Source: Zygnema cylindricum (taxonomy: Eukaryota; Streptophyta; Zygnematophyceae; Zygnematales; Zygnemataceae). Taken from it: 38,914 nt of DNA. The stretch lies in assembly GCA_037447655.1 (NCBI GenBank), contig JBBHKE010000289.1, positions 1-38,914 of the forward strand, read 5' to 3'. A program made the translations under genes and the position numbers. Below, one piece after another: positions 19,488 to 29,849 of this stretch. The first letter of the stretch is position 1; each line of letters starts with the position of its first letter. Below the pieces are notes generated by a model. That model had not been told where the DNA came from. It searched no databases and saw only the letters and a program-made list of their open reading frames with translations.

Positions 19488-20532
19488 TGACCCCCTCTAT
19501 AACTCTGAAACCTCCATAACCTCCATAGGTTCTCATAATAGGCAGCTCACACGAAGCCTCTAGAATAATCCTGACCCCTTTGTGTTTCAGCAAGTGAAAT
19601 TGCCACCCTGACAAAAGCTCTAACCACCTTCACCTCTCTGAAGGCAAGACTCTCGTGAGTCTATAGCAAAAAGAATCTTTGAATTTGCTCCCCTAAGCAG
19701 TAAGGTATGAAGGGTCAAAGTTGACCTTTTCTACAAAAGCTCTCTGGGAGAGAGGGTCCAATCTATCAAATTTTTCTAAGTCCTATCTCTCTCTAAAACT
19801 CTTTCTACTGAAGTACGGCACCAATCATAATACTCTATCGTACATAAAGGTACAGGTGCTGGTGTACTTTGTGTACCCATTGTACGACATGGCCAACAAG
19901 TAGACACATGTGACTTTTGGATTCGGTTTGTAATCCTCGAAGATAGTGTAATCAATGTGATTCTGCCACGTGGCAATTGATGTGACGTCGAACCCAAACC
20001 TCCAAAAACAATTCCGCGATATGCGCATGCTTTCTGGCCGTCCGATTAAGCCGGATTACAATCGTGGCCGTCATAATACTTGCGCAATATTTGTTTCGTC
20101 TTCCAAACAAGTTGCGCGGTATCCGTTACAGATGTTCCGTACGCCGTACATTACAAACTGTATCTATGTCTTAATATCCTATTAAATGAAATGCCAACGT
20201 GTTAACATTTAAATAGCTACCTAACCTTATATCCTTTAATCTTGATCTTAGACTAATAGGCTAAGGTTACCAGCTACAGGCTAATATGAATGACTGCAAG
20301 TACCAGGTTCAAATCTTGGGTCCGTCAACATCTATTTTGGTAAAAATCTACCAACCTAATGTCTTTCCCCGTCGAGATAGCATAGGCGGCCATGGCTCTA
20401 TCTCCCTCTCCAACTTTCAATGACTACGACAAGTGTGGGAGCAGGAGAGAGGAGTTAGAGACATACTGCCTCTACTTTTTTTTTGCATTTTACAAAACCT
20501 AGAAAATACTAAAATAACCTTTAGTTTCTACA
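19488..20532 (-). repeat. 3' LTR of copia-2 (element sense)
   Basis: It matches 37092-38172 throughout, for example AGGATAATCCTGACCCC-like, GTCAAAGTTGACCTTTT and GCCGGATTACAATCGTGGCC blocks. The right end is TTTCTACA, immediately followed by the inverted polypurine tract. The left end near TGACCCC (19488) is less certain, because homology weakens there. Confidence 0.85.
20230..20530 (+). mobile_element. tRNA-derived SINE-like unit in the copia-2 LTR (left copy)
   Basis: TAGGCTAAGGT at 20257-20267 (A-box-like) and GGTTCAAATCT at 20306-20316 (B box) at tRNA-like spacing, followed by GGCGGCCATGGCTCTATC and a CTCTCC block. It lies antisense to copia-2. The same unit is in the other LTR, so it was part of the LTR before copia-2 inserted here. 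Confidence 0.5.
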
Positions 20533-20545
20533 CTCCCCTTATTTT
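20533..20545 (-). other. Polypurine tract of copia-2
   Basis: In element sense AATAAGGGGAG directly precedes the LTR start TGTAGAAA. Its position fixes 19488-20532 as the 3' LTR. Confidence 0.75.
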
Positions 20546-20639
20546 CTAATCACTCTTTATTTTATGACCACAATTCTCCCGGCAGAATATTAATTTAGGG
20601 GAAGGCACAGGTTTGATCATCATATCTTCTACCATCTCG

Positions 20640-20995
20640 CTATGTAGTCTGAACACTAAACTGATTATTTTGTTTTCTACCTTCTCTCTAATACAAATGA
20701 GTCTAATGTCCATGTGTTTGGCTTTAAAATGATGATTAGGATTTGCACCAATAGAGATTACTTCTTGATTATTACAAAATAAAATTGCACACCACTCTTA
20801 AGGTGACCAAGCTCACCAAGCAAAGACTTGACCCACATCAATTCTTTTACTACACAACAAGAGGCCATGTACTCACCCTCTATGGTGGAATGAGCAATGA
20901 CCTTTTGCTGCTTGTTTCTTGCTGCTCCAACAGCAAGCCGCGTCACCCACATACAATACATATCCAGATGTGCATCTCCTCATTGAAACATCCCT
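20640..20995 (-). pseudogene. copia-2 RNase H, C-terminal part
   Basis: On the minus strand the frame 20961-20758 has the copia RNase H block AHSTIEGEYMASCCVVKELMW (usual form S-T-x-E-A-E-Y). It continues the RT frame with a shift or stop near 20990. The last part of the domain toward 20640 is eroded. Confidence 0.82.
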
Positions 20996-22010
20996 TTAGC
21001 TGGCATCACTCCAAGTGGTGATGTCAGTATTGTTCCCACTGAAATGTAACCATAGATCCTTAGACCCTATGAGATATCTAAGGGCTCTCTTAGCTGCCTC
21101 CCAATATTTCTTAGTTGGAGCATTTAGACTCCTACTTAGTACTCCTACAGCTGCGGCTATGTCCGGACGGGTACAATTCATGAAATATACTAGGCTGCCA
21201 ACTACTAGTCTATAACAGATGGTCTGTATAAACATTTTCTCTTCCGGGCCTACCTCATCATCTAAGATTATAACTCCCTCTTCCACACTTCCCTCAATTC
21301 CCTTCTTTAATTCCATAAGAGTGGTACAACTATTAGCCTTGTCCATTTGGAATTTTTCTAACTTGTTTCCAATGGCCTCCTTTTGAGTTAATCTTATTAT
21401 CTTTTTATCTTTATCTCTCTCTACTTGAATTCCCAAAATATATCTAACTTCTCCCATATCCCTCATCTCAAATCTTCCTTTTGGATCATTTTTCAACTTA
21501 TTTATTTTATCCATATATTTACTTAAAACAAACAAATCATTAACATAAATTGCAATAAAAATAATTCCTTCCTCATCTTCGAACAAATAAATTGAGTGTT
21601 ATGAGCTGATTCGAATATATCCCAAACCTGTAAAAAACTCATCGCGCATCTTGTTCCATTGCCGAGGCGCCTGTTTTAGCCCATACAAATATTTTGATAA
21701 TCGACATACCTTGCTTTCCTCCCTTTGCTCCTCAAATCATTCGGGCTATCACATAAAAATTTCCTATTCCAACTCTCCTTGTAGATAGGCCTTGGCTTTC
21801 TTGATGTCCATTTGATGCGCTTCCATGCCTTCTCCTGTCGCCTTATTGAGAAGTATCCAAACAGAAGGAAACCTGACGACCAGAGCAAAAGTCTCCTCGT
21901 TGTCAATTCCCTTTTTATGGGTAAACCCATTTGCCACTAACCGAGCCTTGTAGCGCTCAATGATGCTATCCGGGTTGAGTTTCAACTTAAATATTCACTT
22001 ACACCCAATT
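20996..22010 (-). pseudogene. copia-2 reverse transcriptase, catalytic Asp changed
   Basis: The minus-strand frames 21985-21764 and 21586-20996 cover the RT. Visible blocks: ERYKARLVANGFTHKKGID, MDIKKAKAYLQGELE, then AIYVNDLFVLSK, MGEVRYILGIQVERD and VGSLVYFMNCTRPDIAAAV. The catalytic motif, normally YVDD, reads YVND at 21536-21547, so the first of the two catalytic Asp is Asn. The two pieces are in different frames with a damaged stretch at 21590-21700. The motif change alone should abolish polymerisation. Confidence 0.88.
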
Positions 22011-22342
22011 GGCTTACTGATAGGAAGATAATTCACCAATTCCGATGTATCGGGCAATTGAGGCCATCTCCTCTTTAATGGCTGTCTTCCACCGATTTCT
22101 CTCAGGACAAGTCATTGCCTCATTATAAGTTTGAGGTTCATATGGGTGAGACAATTTGGTTACCTTATTGTTAACTTGCCTCTCTTGCAGTCTTTTGTTG
22201 CTTCTTCTTCCTCCCTTAAACTTGGAAGCCGAAATAGATGGCTCTCTTGGATTCTTCTGAATAGTTTCTGCTTCTCCCCTATCCCTTCATTTTGGGTTGA
22301 TTTCCACCACGTCTTTCGCTTCGGTTAGAGTTAATACTTAGA
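22011..22342 (-). pseudogene. copia-2 integrase-RT linker, downstream piece
   Basis: The minus strand reads EPQTYNEAMTCPERNRWKTA near 22140-22080, the typical start of the copia RT module, preceded by a Ser/Lys/Arg-rich linker with a stop near 22290. The linker is broken at 22342 by the gag-protease element and its upstream half reappears at 29850. Confidence 0.75.
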
Positions 22343-23786
22343 TGTCATGCCGCATTGTGTCAGGACATGAATTTTGTTTATTTATAGGAATGATACGGGT
22401 TGCGGCTACACTAATTCCGGTTTGTGTTAAAATCATATTTGAATGCAAAATTTATTGTGAACTTACTTCGAAGAGACGTCGAGAATTCCGCGGGTGACAC
22501 GAAGATACATATTTGCGTGAGCAACGGCGTTCATATTTTTGTTTTTGTCGCAGATTTTGGTGTGACTTGTCGTACAATTTTAAGACATTAACTCCGCGAC
22601 GTACGGTTTCAAATCATTAGTGATGCGACGTACGATTTTGGAACATTGGTGATGCGACGTGCAATTTCGAAGTGTTGGCGACGCACTCTGATTGGTTGTA
22701 TTTTAAGTCGTGAACCCATGTAGGTTCACGCATTTCCAGTAGGTAGGAAGGGTTTTAATCCGCGGATTGTCAATTTTGTAACGTAGGCATATGGTTCTGG
22801 TCGCTTATTGGCCTAGACCCAAACCAAACTAGTTGTAAATTGTACAGTGAAATACTTTCACGTGATTGGTTAGTTAGCAAATGTCAAAATTTAGTACTTT
22901 GGCTATTTCGTTAATACTTAACCGATTGCGTTAGGTTTGTACTCTCATAATTTGAGAGTACAGGAATTGCTCGAAGAGGACTTAGATTTTTTTGTCTTTT
23001 TCCCTTGTCTTTTTCCTTAGTCAAATTGTCAGTTTTTTCCTGCAAGGCTTTTTCTACCTTAATTTTTGAAAGCTTAGCTTTTCTCTTTCTTCATTAAAAT
23101 TTCATTGTAAGACCTACAAGTTAGTTCACTCGGTTTCGGCTGGATCTACCTTAATTTTTGAAAGCTTAGCTTTTCTCTTTCCTCATTAAAATTTCATTGT
23201 AAGACCTACAAGTTAATTCACTCGGTTTCGGCTGGAGTCCGCACGGTTCCCCTTCAACGACCTCTTTTAGTGTGGATTCTGCCTACTTTCTCAAGCTGTT
23301 TCTGAACATTTTTAGATGCCTTTTGTGAATTAGTGTTTTACTTTTTCTTGTCTAATTTTCGTTGCCTTGGTTAGAGTTTGTTTGTGGTTTGTTTGAATCC
23401 GGCTATCTCGGATTCTCCATAGGTTCGAATTGTTTGTTTTCTATTATCATTTTTTGCAATTGGTTATTAGTGTGTCAAAATCTGGTTTTCTCGAATTTTG
23501 TGCAGATTTTTAACGTTGCTTTCTTGTATTTTCTTGTTGCTATTTTTACTAGTTTGTGAGATTTCGGTTATTTCGAATTCTCTACATATTTTCATTGCTT
23601 TTTTTCTTGTTGTGATTTTCTTCAATCAGCGTGCAAGATTTGGTTATCTCAGGTTCTCCGCAAATTTTTATTGTTGTTATCTTGCATTTTTCTGGTTTTG
23701 TTTTCTTTTTTCGAAATCCTAGACCTAACTCCTGTAAAGAATACGCACAGATCGTGGAGCCTAGTGGTTACCCATTGGCTTAGTAT
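22343..23786 (+). repeat. Left LTR block B of the gag-protease element
   Basis: Matches 28206-29556 over its whole length except for a private 92-bp tandem duplication (23053-23144 and 23145-23236). It contains five degenerate GACGTAC-bearing units (22570-22690), a perfect GTACTCTCA/TGAGAGTAC inverted repeat at 22939-22961, and degenerate ~80-bp repeats at 23395-23710. Confidence 0.92.
22570..22690 (+). promoter_or_regulatory. Tandem ACGT-core repeats in the LTR
   Basis: About four to five units of 28-30 bp, each with GCGACGTRC followed by a TTT-rich half. The right LTR has the same array at 28432-28548. TGACGT/ACGT cores are typical plant bZIP sites, and tandem repeats in an LTR upstream region often act as enhancers; a regulatory role here is inference. 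Confidence 0.45.
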
Positions 23787-25310
23787 TCCTGAACTCTCAA
23801 ATTATCATTCTCCTCTCTCGTGTTGTGTGTTTTAAAAAATCAAAAAATTGTTACATTTCATTTTTATTTTTTGTTGAAAAAAAAAAACATAAAAAAAATA
23901 TTATCTTTCATTTTCAGTTTTGGTGTTTGGTTTTGTCTTTTCCATTTTCAGTTCAATTTAATTGTTATTTCAGTTTTGCTTCTCAGTTTCGTGTGAGAAC
24001 AAAATTTTAAAGAAAAAAATATATATATATTAAACATTGTTTACAATATTAAATCCATCTATCCATTTCTAAGTTTCCTCTCACCTATTTTGGATTGGGT
24101 TTTTTCCTTTTGACCCACGTTTTTTTCTTTTTACAAGTTTTAATCCTATTTCTTCTCCACTTGTAGTTTCTTTTTCAGTTTTTCCTTTGAAAGAGAAATT
24201 ATAAAAATTGATATATATCTAAAATTTACACATTTAAAATAATTTTACTTGATTTTCCAATTTATTCTTTCGAGAGTTTCCCTCTTACCTTAGCCTATTC
24301 TATTTCTTTCATGCAGATTTACATCTATATTTTCTGACAATTCAGTTTTTGTTGTCAAATTAGGGTTTTTCTGCAGATTTTAGAGTTTTTCTGTCAAAAT
24401 TAGGGTATTTTTGCAGAAATTAGGGTTTCCTGCAGAATTTGGGTTTTTTGCCGAATTAGGGTTTCCTGCAGCATTAGGGTTTTTTGCCGAATTAGGGTTT
24501 CCTGCAGAATTAGGGTTGCTTCAGGCCTAAGGTTGGCCGAAAACCTAGGGTTTGGGCAGCTCATTTTCCCTATCCCTATCTCACTTCCAAGTTTATTTTC
24601 CTTTCATTTCTTTGTTCCCGTATTTTTCTTTCCTTTTTTCTTATGGTGTGGACATTCACTAGGTGGAGTCTTACACGGTCCCGAGGACATTCGGAGGAGA
24701 CTCCTTTTGGAGGAAACTTTGGCGGGCGATTGTGGAGCCGATTCATACTTTGGCGCTCTACAAAGCCCAGCAGTGGCTCACCTTTGATAATCACCAGATT
24801 ATTAAAGGTGTTCTGTAAGTATTATAATGCCCTGTGGGTGCAGTCGCGTGATAAGATAGTTTGTTGATCGTTTAGAGGGTATGTGAGTGGATAGGGGCAA
24901 TCAGACCCAATTGTGGTGAGCATTAGCATTGTCCACGCTTTCCACGCTTGCCATCTGGCCGTGAGTGGCCTTCTGTTTCTCTTGTTGTATAATTGACGTG
25001 GAATTTTTTGGTTAGATCTGGCCGTTGGTGGCCGTGGATAGAATTATTTTTTGCCTTTAAAGCTTTGAATCTACACCTCCGGGTGCTTGTTTAGCAATTT
25101 CCTGCTTTTATAAATCTGGCCCTTTGGCTTTGCCCACTTGTTTGCATGGTAGCTGTTTCGGTAAAAGCGGCTTCTTGATTAGATCTGGCCATCGCGGCCT
25201 TGCTAGAGACTATTTCAGATTGTTGCCTACGTGTTTGGTGTGGTTCTCACTTGTTGCATTTTGAATAGATCGTGTTGATTACCCGCCGTCGTGGTTCCCA
25301 TTTTCCTTTT
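23787..25310 (+). other. Untranslated leader of the gag-protease element
   Basis: 1.5 kb between the LTR block and gag. T-rich first half, then an 18-bp telomere-like minisatellite (24360-24527), then mixed sequence with repeated ATCTGGCC words (24950-25200). No clear primer site adjoins the LTR, although TTGGCTTAGTATTCC at 23776-23790 is in the right place. Confidence 0.6.
24360..24527 (+). repeat. 18-bp telomere-like minisatellite
   Basis: Degenerate units of TTAGGGTTTCCTGCAGAA alternating with TTAGGGTTTTTTGCCGAA. Each contains the plant telomere-like TTAGGGTTT word but the 18-bp period is not telomeric. The last units are the most regular. Confidence 0.88.
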
Positions 25311-26764
25311 ATGCCCACTGATTGGAACAATCTTAATTTTCGTCCCGAGTCTACTCGTAGTGGCGTTGTTCATTTGTAGACCAAACAGATCTACAAGTCT
25401 TCCTCATTCTCCTATAGTTTCAATTCCGGTATCGAGAACATCGTCTGTGCGATCAGGACTCACTTCCGTATCTTCGTCACCTCTACGCTATTTGTAGAGG
25501 AAACTGACGACAAAGGTCGCGAGGATTCAACTTTTGATTACCTCTCTTTTTGGTCTTCTCCTGGTCACAGTTTGGTCCCATTTTTGTACATGTCAATCGG
25601 TGACATGGCTTCCTCCTAGGAGGACCCCATGAGCAAAGTGCAATTTTGCTTTTCGAAGATAAAAGATACTATATCCTTATCCCATTTTCGCATGCTATAC
25701 GATACGGAAATGCGAGATTTAGCATTCCGCTATCAAGATACGTTTGACCTTCGAGTTGCCTTCTCCCTCCTTGGTCGGTACCTAAGAGGATCGGCCTTTA
25801 CCCTTTATACCCGAAAATATGAGAGTATTCTTGCAATGACGGAGTACTCCCCTGCCTTTGCTGGACTTGCGGAAGTCATCGGCCAGTAAGAAATTCCCTA
25901 CCAGGCTGAGCCCCTGCAGTATTAGACGCCATAGAGGGCGAGCTAATGCCCGCCATTCTTGAGGTCCCTCGGCAATACGACGTGGGAGCCCGAGCTGCAG
26001 TTTCGGCTAGGTCGGGAATGACTATTCCACTATGTGACCCACTCTCGGTCATGTTCGATCTTGTGCAGGAAGAATAACGAATGCAGAATCCGGACCAAGT
26101 CACAGAGCTCATGTTTTTTGAGCGTAAGCCCGGTGAAACAACACTTTCCTTACGAGCTCGTATGGAAACCTTGCGAGAGGCTCTTCTCGATTTGATGTCG
26201 AATGCAGAGGCTGTCCAAAAATTTGTTGGAAAATTTCATGCCCGATCTCAGAAATTTATTCAAGCTCACCTGAATCACTTGTACGGTCTAAAATTCACTT
26301 TTGAGCAGGCCGGCCAATACGCTGTTGAATATGAGATGCAGTCGTGTTGGTGAGAAGCTCATGATCGATTGGAATTTGCTTTTTTCCTTCCCTCACAAAG
26401 CAACCCATGGCCGAACAATAGGCCTTTGAAGGTGGGCGCCATGAGAGCTCCACCGTATAACCCCGGAAACAGATTGTGTTTTCATTGCGGAGAAACAAAG
26501 CATGAAGCCCGCATGTGTTCCGATAAGATTGCCACAAGCACTCACTCTCAGAAGATGGGACATTACGCCCATCGATGTCATAATAAGAACCCAGAGTTCT
26601 CATATCAAAATCAGATCAAGAATGGGGGTATTCCCGCCTATTTTGCTAAGCCGGTCAACCCACCTAAGGAGACCGAGAAGGAATCTACTCCTCCTAAAAT
26701 TTTCCGTAGAGAGAGAAAAAAGTTAGAGCTGCAAGCTACTATGGCAGCTATGATGAAGGAATAG
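25311..26764 (+). pseudogene. Gag of the gag-protease element
   Basis: A frame from ATG 25311 is broken by TAG 25377, TAG 25617 and TAA 25887, shifts frame near 25900, then meets TAA 26075, TGA 26351 and TAG 26762. The middle resembles a Ty3/gypsy-like retrotransposon Gag (RALRARMETLREALLDLM-like Leu/Arg-rich helices near 26150-26350). A CX2CX4HX4C zinc knuckle is intact at 26477-26518 (CFHCGETKHEARMC). A second knuckle remains only as KMGHYAHRC, its first two Cys lost. Gag would package element RNA. Strongly degenerate. Confidence 0.8.
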
Positions 26765-26913
26765 TTCGCAGCCTTCATGGCTGAAATGAAGCCGCAGTTT
26801 ACAGGAATGGTCCGAACGGTCGTTCATATGCCGACGTTGGCCGGTTGAACCATTCGGGAATCTACCGTCCAACAACTAGCAGCCACGTTTGACCAAGGCT
26901 CGGCAAATCATAA

Positions 26914-27975
26914 TTGAGTTGGAAAAGAAACAAATTCTCGAATTCCACTATCTTTCGAGAAAGAACTCTCTCCTTTTTTCTGAAAATGGCTTCGGCTATT
27001 GTAGTTCAAGCACTTACAATCTTCGATTGTACAATCCAAGATGCACATCGCGTCAAGGAACGGTTAAGCATCCTATCTTCTATGATCGAGGACGTGCCGA
27101 AGGTTTCTCCTACTTTGGGTGAGGTAACTACAGCCGATGTTTTATGCGCGTTGCAGCTGAATCCCAATCTGTCAACAGTCCTGCCAATTTCAGCGAACGA
27201 ACGTCGTATATTGGATCCCTACATTAACTTTCTTGATAACTGTCGCCATTCATTCACTGTCAATGGTGTCGCACCTTCCCTCCCTCTCATGGACACCAAA
27301 GCGAAACCCGTGATCCTAGGATCCGGATTTGCGTTGAAGTTTGGCTTCACGGTAGACAAGCTGCAACCCACAACCACACGGTTACTAACTTTAGTTGGTA
27401 CCACGGAGCTGGTCCTTGGAATCACCAAGGACCCCCTCGTGTTTCGGTTTAAAACAGAAACCGAAATTGAATTTTCTAAAATTTCTTCACATGCGCTCGT
27501 TACTAAGTGTAGTGATTACGAATGTTTGGTTGGCGAAGACGTTATATTGCGGGTTGGTGGCGATGTAGATATGTATGACCAGACATTCTTTTACAGACCG
27601 AATCACTTTCGCGAGCGGAAGATTTGCCTTCCACTTATTTCGGCACAAAAGTCCTTGCCTATCATGGCTCATTTAGGGACAACACTTCCTGCTTATGCTG
27701 GTATCGACACATTAGACACTGACATCTTTCCATGTTTCTCTCCATGTATCTCCCCATGTATTCTCCTGATCATAAAAAAAACTTCTAATGGGATGTTGAT
27801 TTCCCAGGGTTCGGATTACATGCTTATTAGGGAGCATGACAAGCTGGGTGTTTCAAATTATTTGCAGGATTTTTCACTAGATTTGGATTGCATGATGATA
27901 CTCACTACAAAGGAGACTTTCAATGCTCGTCTTCGCGGGCTTCCGATTTCGTTGGCCAGCTCCATCGCAGTCTAA
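26914..27975 (+). pseudogene. Retropepsin-like protease of the gag-protease element
   Basis: A 353-residue open frame, the longest intact stretch of this element. LMDTKAKPVILGSGFALKFG (around 27286) aligns with the usual D-T-G-A-x-P-V-x-I-G protease entry of gypsy-like plant elements, but the catalytic triad D-T-G is D-T-K at 27292-27300. A later CLVGEDVI matches the conserved L-V-G block, and FFYRPNHF the trailing motif. The frame stops six bases before the G run. No RT follows: the frame ends and the LTR begins. Start choice is uncertain, since the protein was probably fused to Gag. Confidence 0.72.
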
Positions 27976-27993
27976 GGAACTGGGGGGGGGGGG
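27976..27993 (+). other. Polypurine tract of the gag-protease element
   Basis: AAGGAACT followed by a run of twelve G, then ATAAATGG, the first bases of block A. It lies just before the LTR-like sequence, as expected for the plus-strand primer. Confidence 0.65.
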
Positions 27994-29556
27994 ATAAATG
28001 GATCTCTCTCTCAGCTTCCCTTTCACCTTCCACCTTTAATCCATTCCACCTGTTATTTCTTTTTCACATTGTCATATTTATTTTAGCTTTGTATTATAAT
28101 TCTTTTCCTTCGAGATCTGCTTTGTTGATGTGTATTCCACGTTTTCTACTCGCTAGCTGGTTAGGTTGCATATTTTTTGGTTCGATAATACACATGCACG
28201 ACAGTTGTCATGCCGCATTGTGTCAGGACATGAATTTTGTTTATTTATAGGAATGATACGGGCTACGGCTACACTAATTCCGGTTTGTGTTAAAATCATA
28301 TTTGAATGCAAAATTTATTGTGAACTTACTTCGAAGAGATGCCGAGAATTCCGCGGGTGACACGGAGATACATATTTGTGTGAGCGACGGCGTTCGTACT
28401 TTTGTTTTTGTCGCAGATTTTGGTGTGACGTGTCGTACAATTCTAAAACATTAACTCCGCGACGTACGGTTTCAAAACATTAGTGATGCGACGTACGATT
28501 TTGGAACATTGGTGATGCGACGTGCAATTTCGAAGTGTTGGCGACGCACTCTGATTGGTTGTATTTTAAGTCGTGAACCCATGTAGGTTCACGCATTTCC
28601 ATGTAGGTAGGAAGGGTTTTAATCCGCGGATTGTGAATTTTGTAACGTAGGCATATGGTTCTGGTCGCTTATTGGCCTAGACCCAAACCAAACTAGTTGT
28701 AAATTGTACAGTGAAATACTTTCACGTGATTGGTTAGTTAGCAAATGTCAAAAATTAGTACTTTGGCTATTTCGTTAATACTTAACCGATTGCGTTAGAT
28801 TTGTTATCTCATAATTTGAGAGTACAGGAATTGCTCGAAGAGGACTTAGATTTTTTTGTCTTTTTCCCTTGTCTTTTTCCTTAGTCAAATTGTCAGTTTT
28901 TTCCTGCAAGGCTTTTCTACCTTAATTTTTGAAAGCTAAGCTTTTCTCTTTCCTAATTAAAATTTCATTGTTAAACCTACAAGTTAATTCACTCGGTTTC
29001 GGCCAGAGTCCGCACGGTTTCCCTTTCAACGACCTCTTTTAGTGTGGATTCTGCCTACTTTCTCAGGCTGTTTCTAAACATCTGTGGATGCCTTTTGTGA
29101 ATTAGTGTTTTACTTTTTCTAGTCTAACTTTCGTTGCCTTGGTTAGAGTTTGCTTGTGGTTTGTTTGAATCCGGCTATCTCGGATCCTCCATAGGTTCCA
29201 ATTGTTTGTTTTCTGTTATCATTTTCTGCAATTGGTTATTAGTGTGTCAAAATCTGGTTTTCTCGAAGTTTGTGCAGATTTTTAACATTGCTTTCTTGTA
29301 TTTTCTTGTTGCTTTTTTTACTTGTTTGTTAGATTTCGGTTATTTTGGATTCTCTACATATTTTCATTGCTGGTTTTCTTGTTGTAATTTTCAACAATCA
29401 GCGTGCAAGATTTGGTTATCTCAGATTCTCCACAGATTTTTATTGTTGTTTTCTTGCATTTTCTGGTTTTGTTTTCTTTATTCGAAATTCTAGACCTAAC
29501 TCTTTTAAGGAATACGCCCAGACTGTGGAGCCTAGTGGCTACCCATCGGATTAGTA
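27994..29556 (+). repeat. Right LTR (A+B) of the gag-protease element
   Basis: Block A (27994-28205) is joined to block B (28206-29556) through GACAGTTGTC. Block B matches 22343-23786. Block A is repeated at 29557-29766. Ends are not a clean TG...CA in this phase; TGG at 27999 and CCA at 29543-29545 are candidates. Confidence 0.8.
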
Positions 29557-29766
29557 ATAAATGGATCTCTTTCTCAGCTTCCCACTCACCTTCTAGCTTT
29601 TATCCTTTCCACCTATTATTTCCTCTTCACAGAGTCATATTTATTTTAGCTTTGTATTGTATTTCTTTTCCTTCGGGATCTGCTTTGCTGTTGTGTATTC
29701 CACGTTTACTACTCGCCAGCTAGTTAGGTTGCATGTTTTTTGGTTCATTAATACACATGCACGACA
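29557..29766 (+). repeat. Extra partial LTR copy (block A')
   Basis: About 210 bp matching 27994-28205, ending ...CACGACA exactly where block B begins in the intact A+B copy (only GT lies between there). It supplies precisely the LTR part missing from the left end. Confidence 0.9.
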
Positions 29767-29849
29767 AGGAGTTTCACATTTGGGTCCTCGATCTAATCTG
29801 TACCTGCAAGATCATTATCTTGTTAAAATATTGGATATTAAGGAAGGTT
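29767..29849. other. Junction sequence between gag-protease element and copia-2
   Basis: Neither clearly LTR nor clearly copia-2 coding. It may be non-conserved copia-2 linker or filler DNA left at the insertion junction. Confidence 0.4.

Larger units (their letters stand above)
22343..29766 (+). mobile_element. Gag-protease-only LTR element with permuted LTR order
   Basis: Nested in copia-2 in the opposite orientation. Order of parts: LTR block B (22343-23786), internal region with gag and protease relics but no RT, RNase H or integrase (23787-27993), block A (27994-28205), block B again (28206-29556), block A' (29557-29766). A run of G immediately before A looks like a polypurine tract, so A+B is the likely LTR; the left copy then lacks A, and an extra A' follows on the right. 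Outer ends read TGTC...GACA. It resembles TR-GAG-type non-autonomous elements. No target duplication was found. Confidence 0.8.

Noticed and set aside
23362-23722. Hydrophobic frames that look like membrane proteins
   Set aside because: They lie inside the LTR and recur at 29134-29554; the hydrophobic look comes from T-rich leader-like DNA.
24360-24527. True telomere or interstitial telomere track
   Set aside because: The period is 18 bp, not the 7-bp plant telomere unit, and it lies inside an element leader.
27994-28205. Independent short transposon equal to block A
   Set aside because: Its borders coincide with the polypurine tract and with the B block in all copies, so it is better read as part of the LTR.
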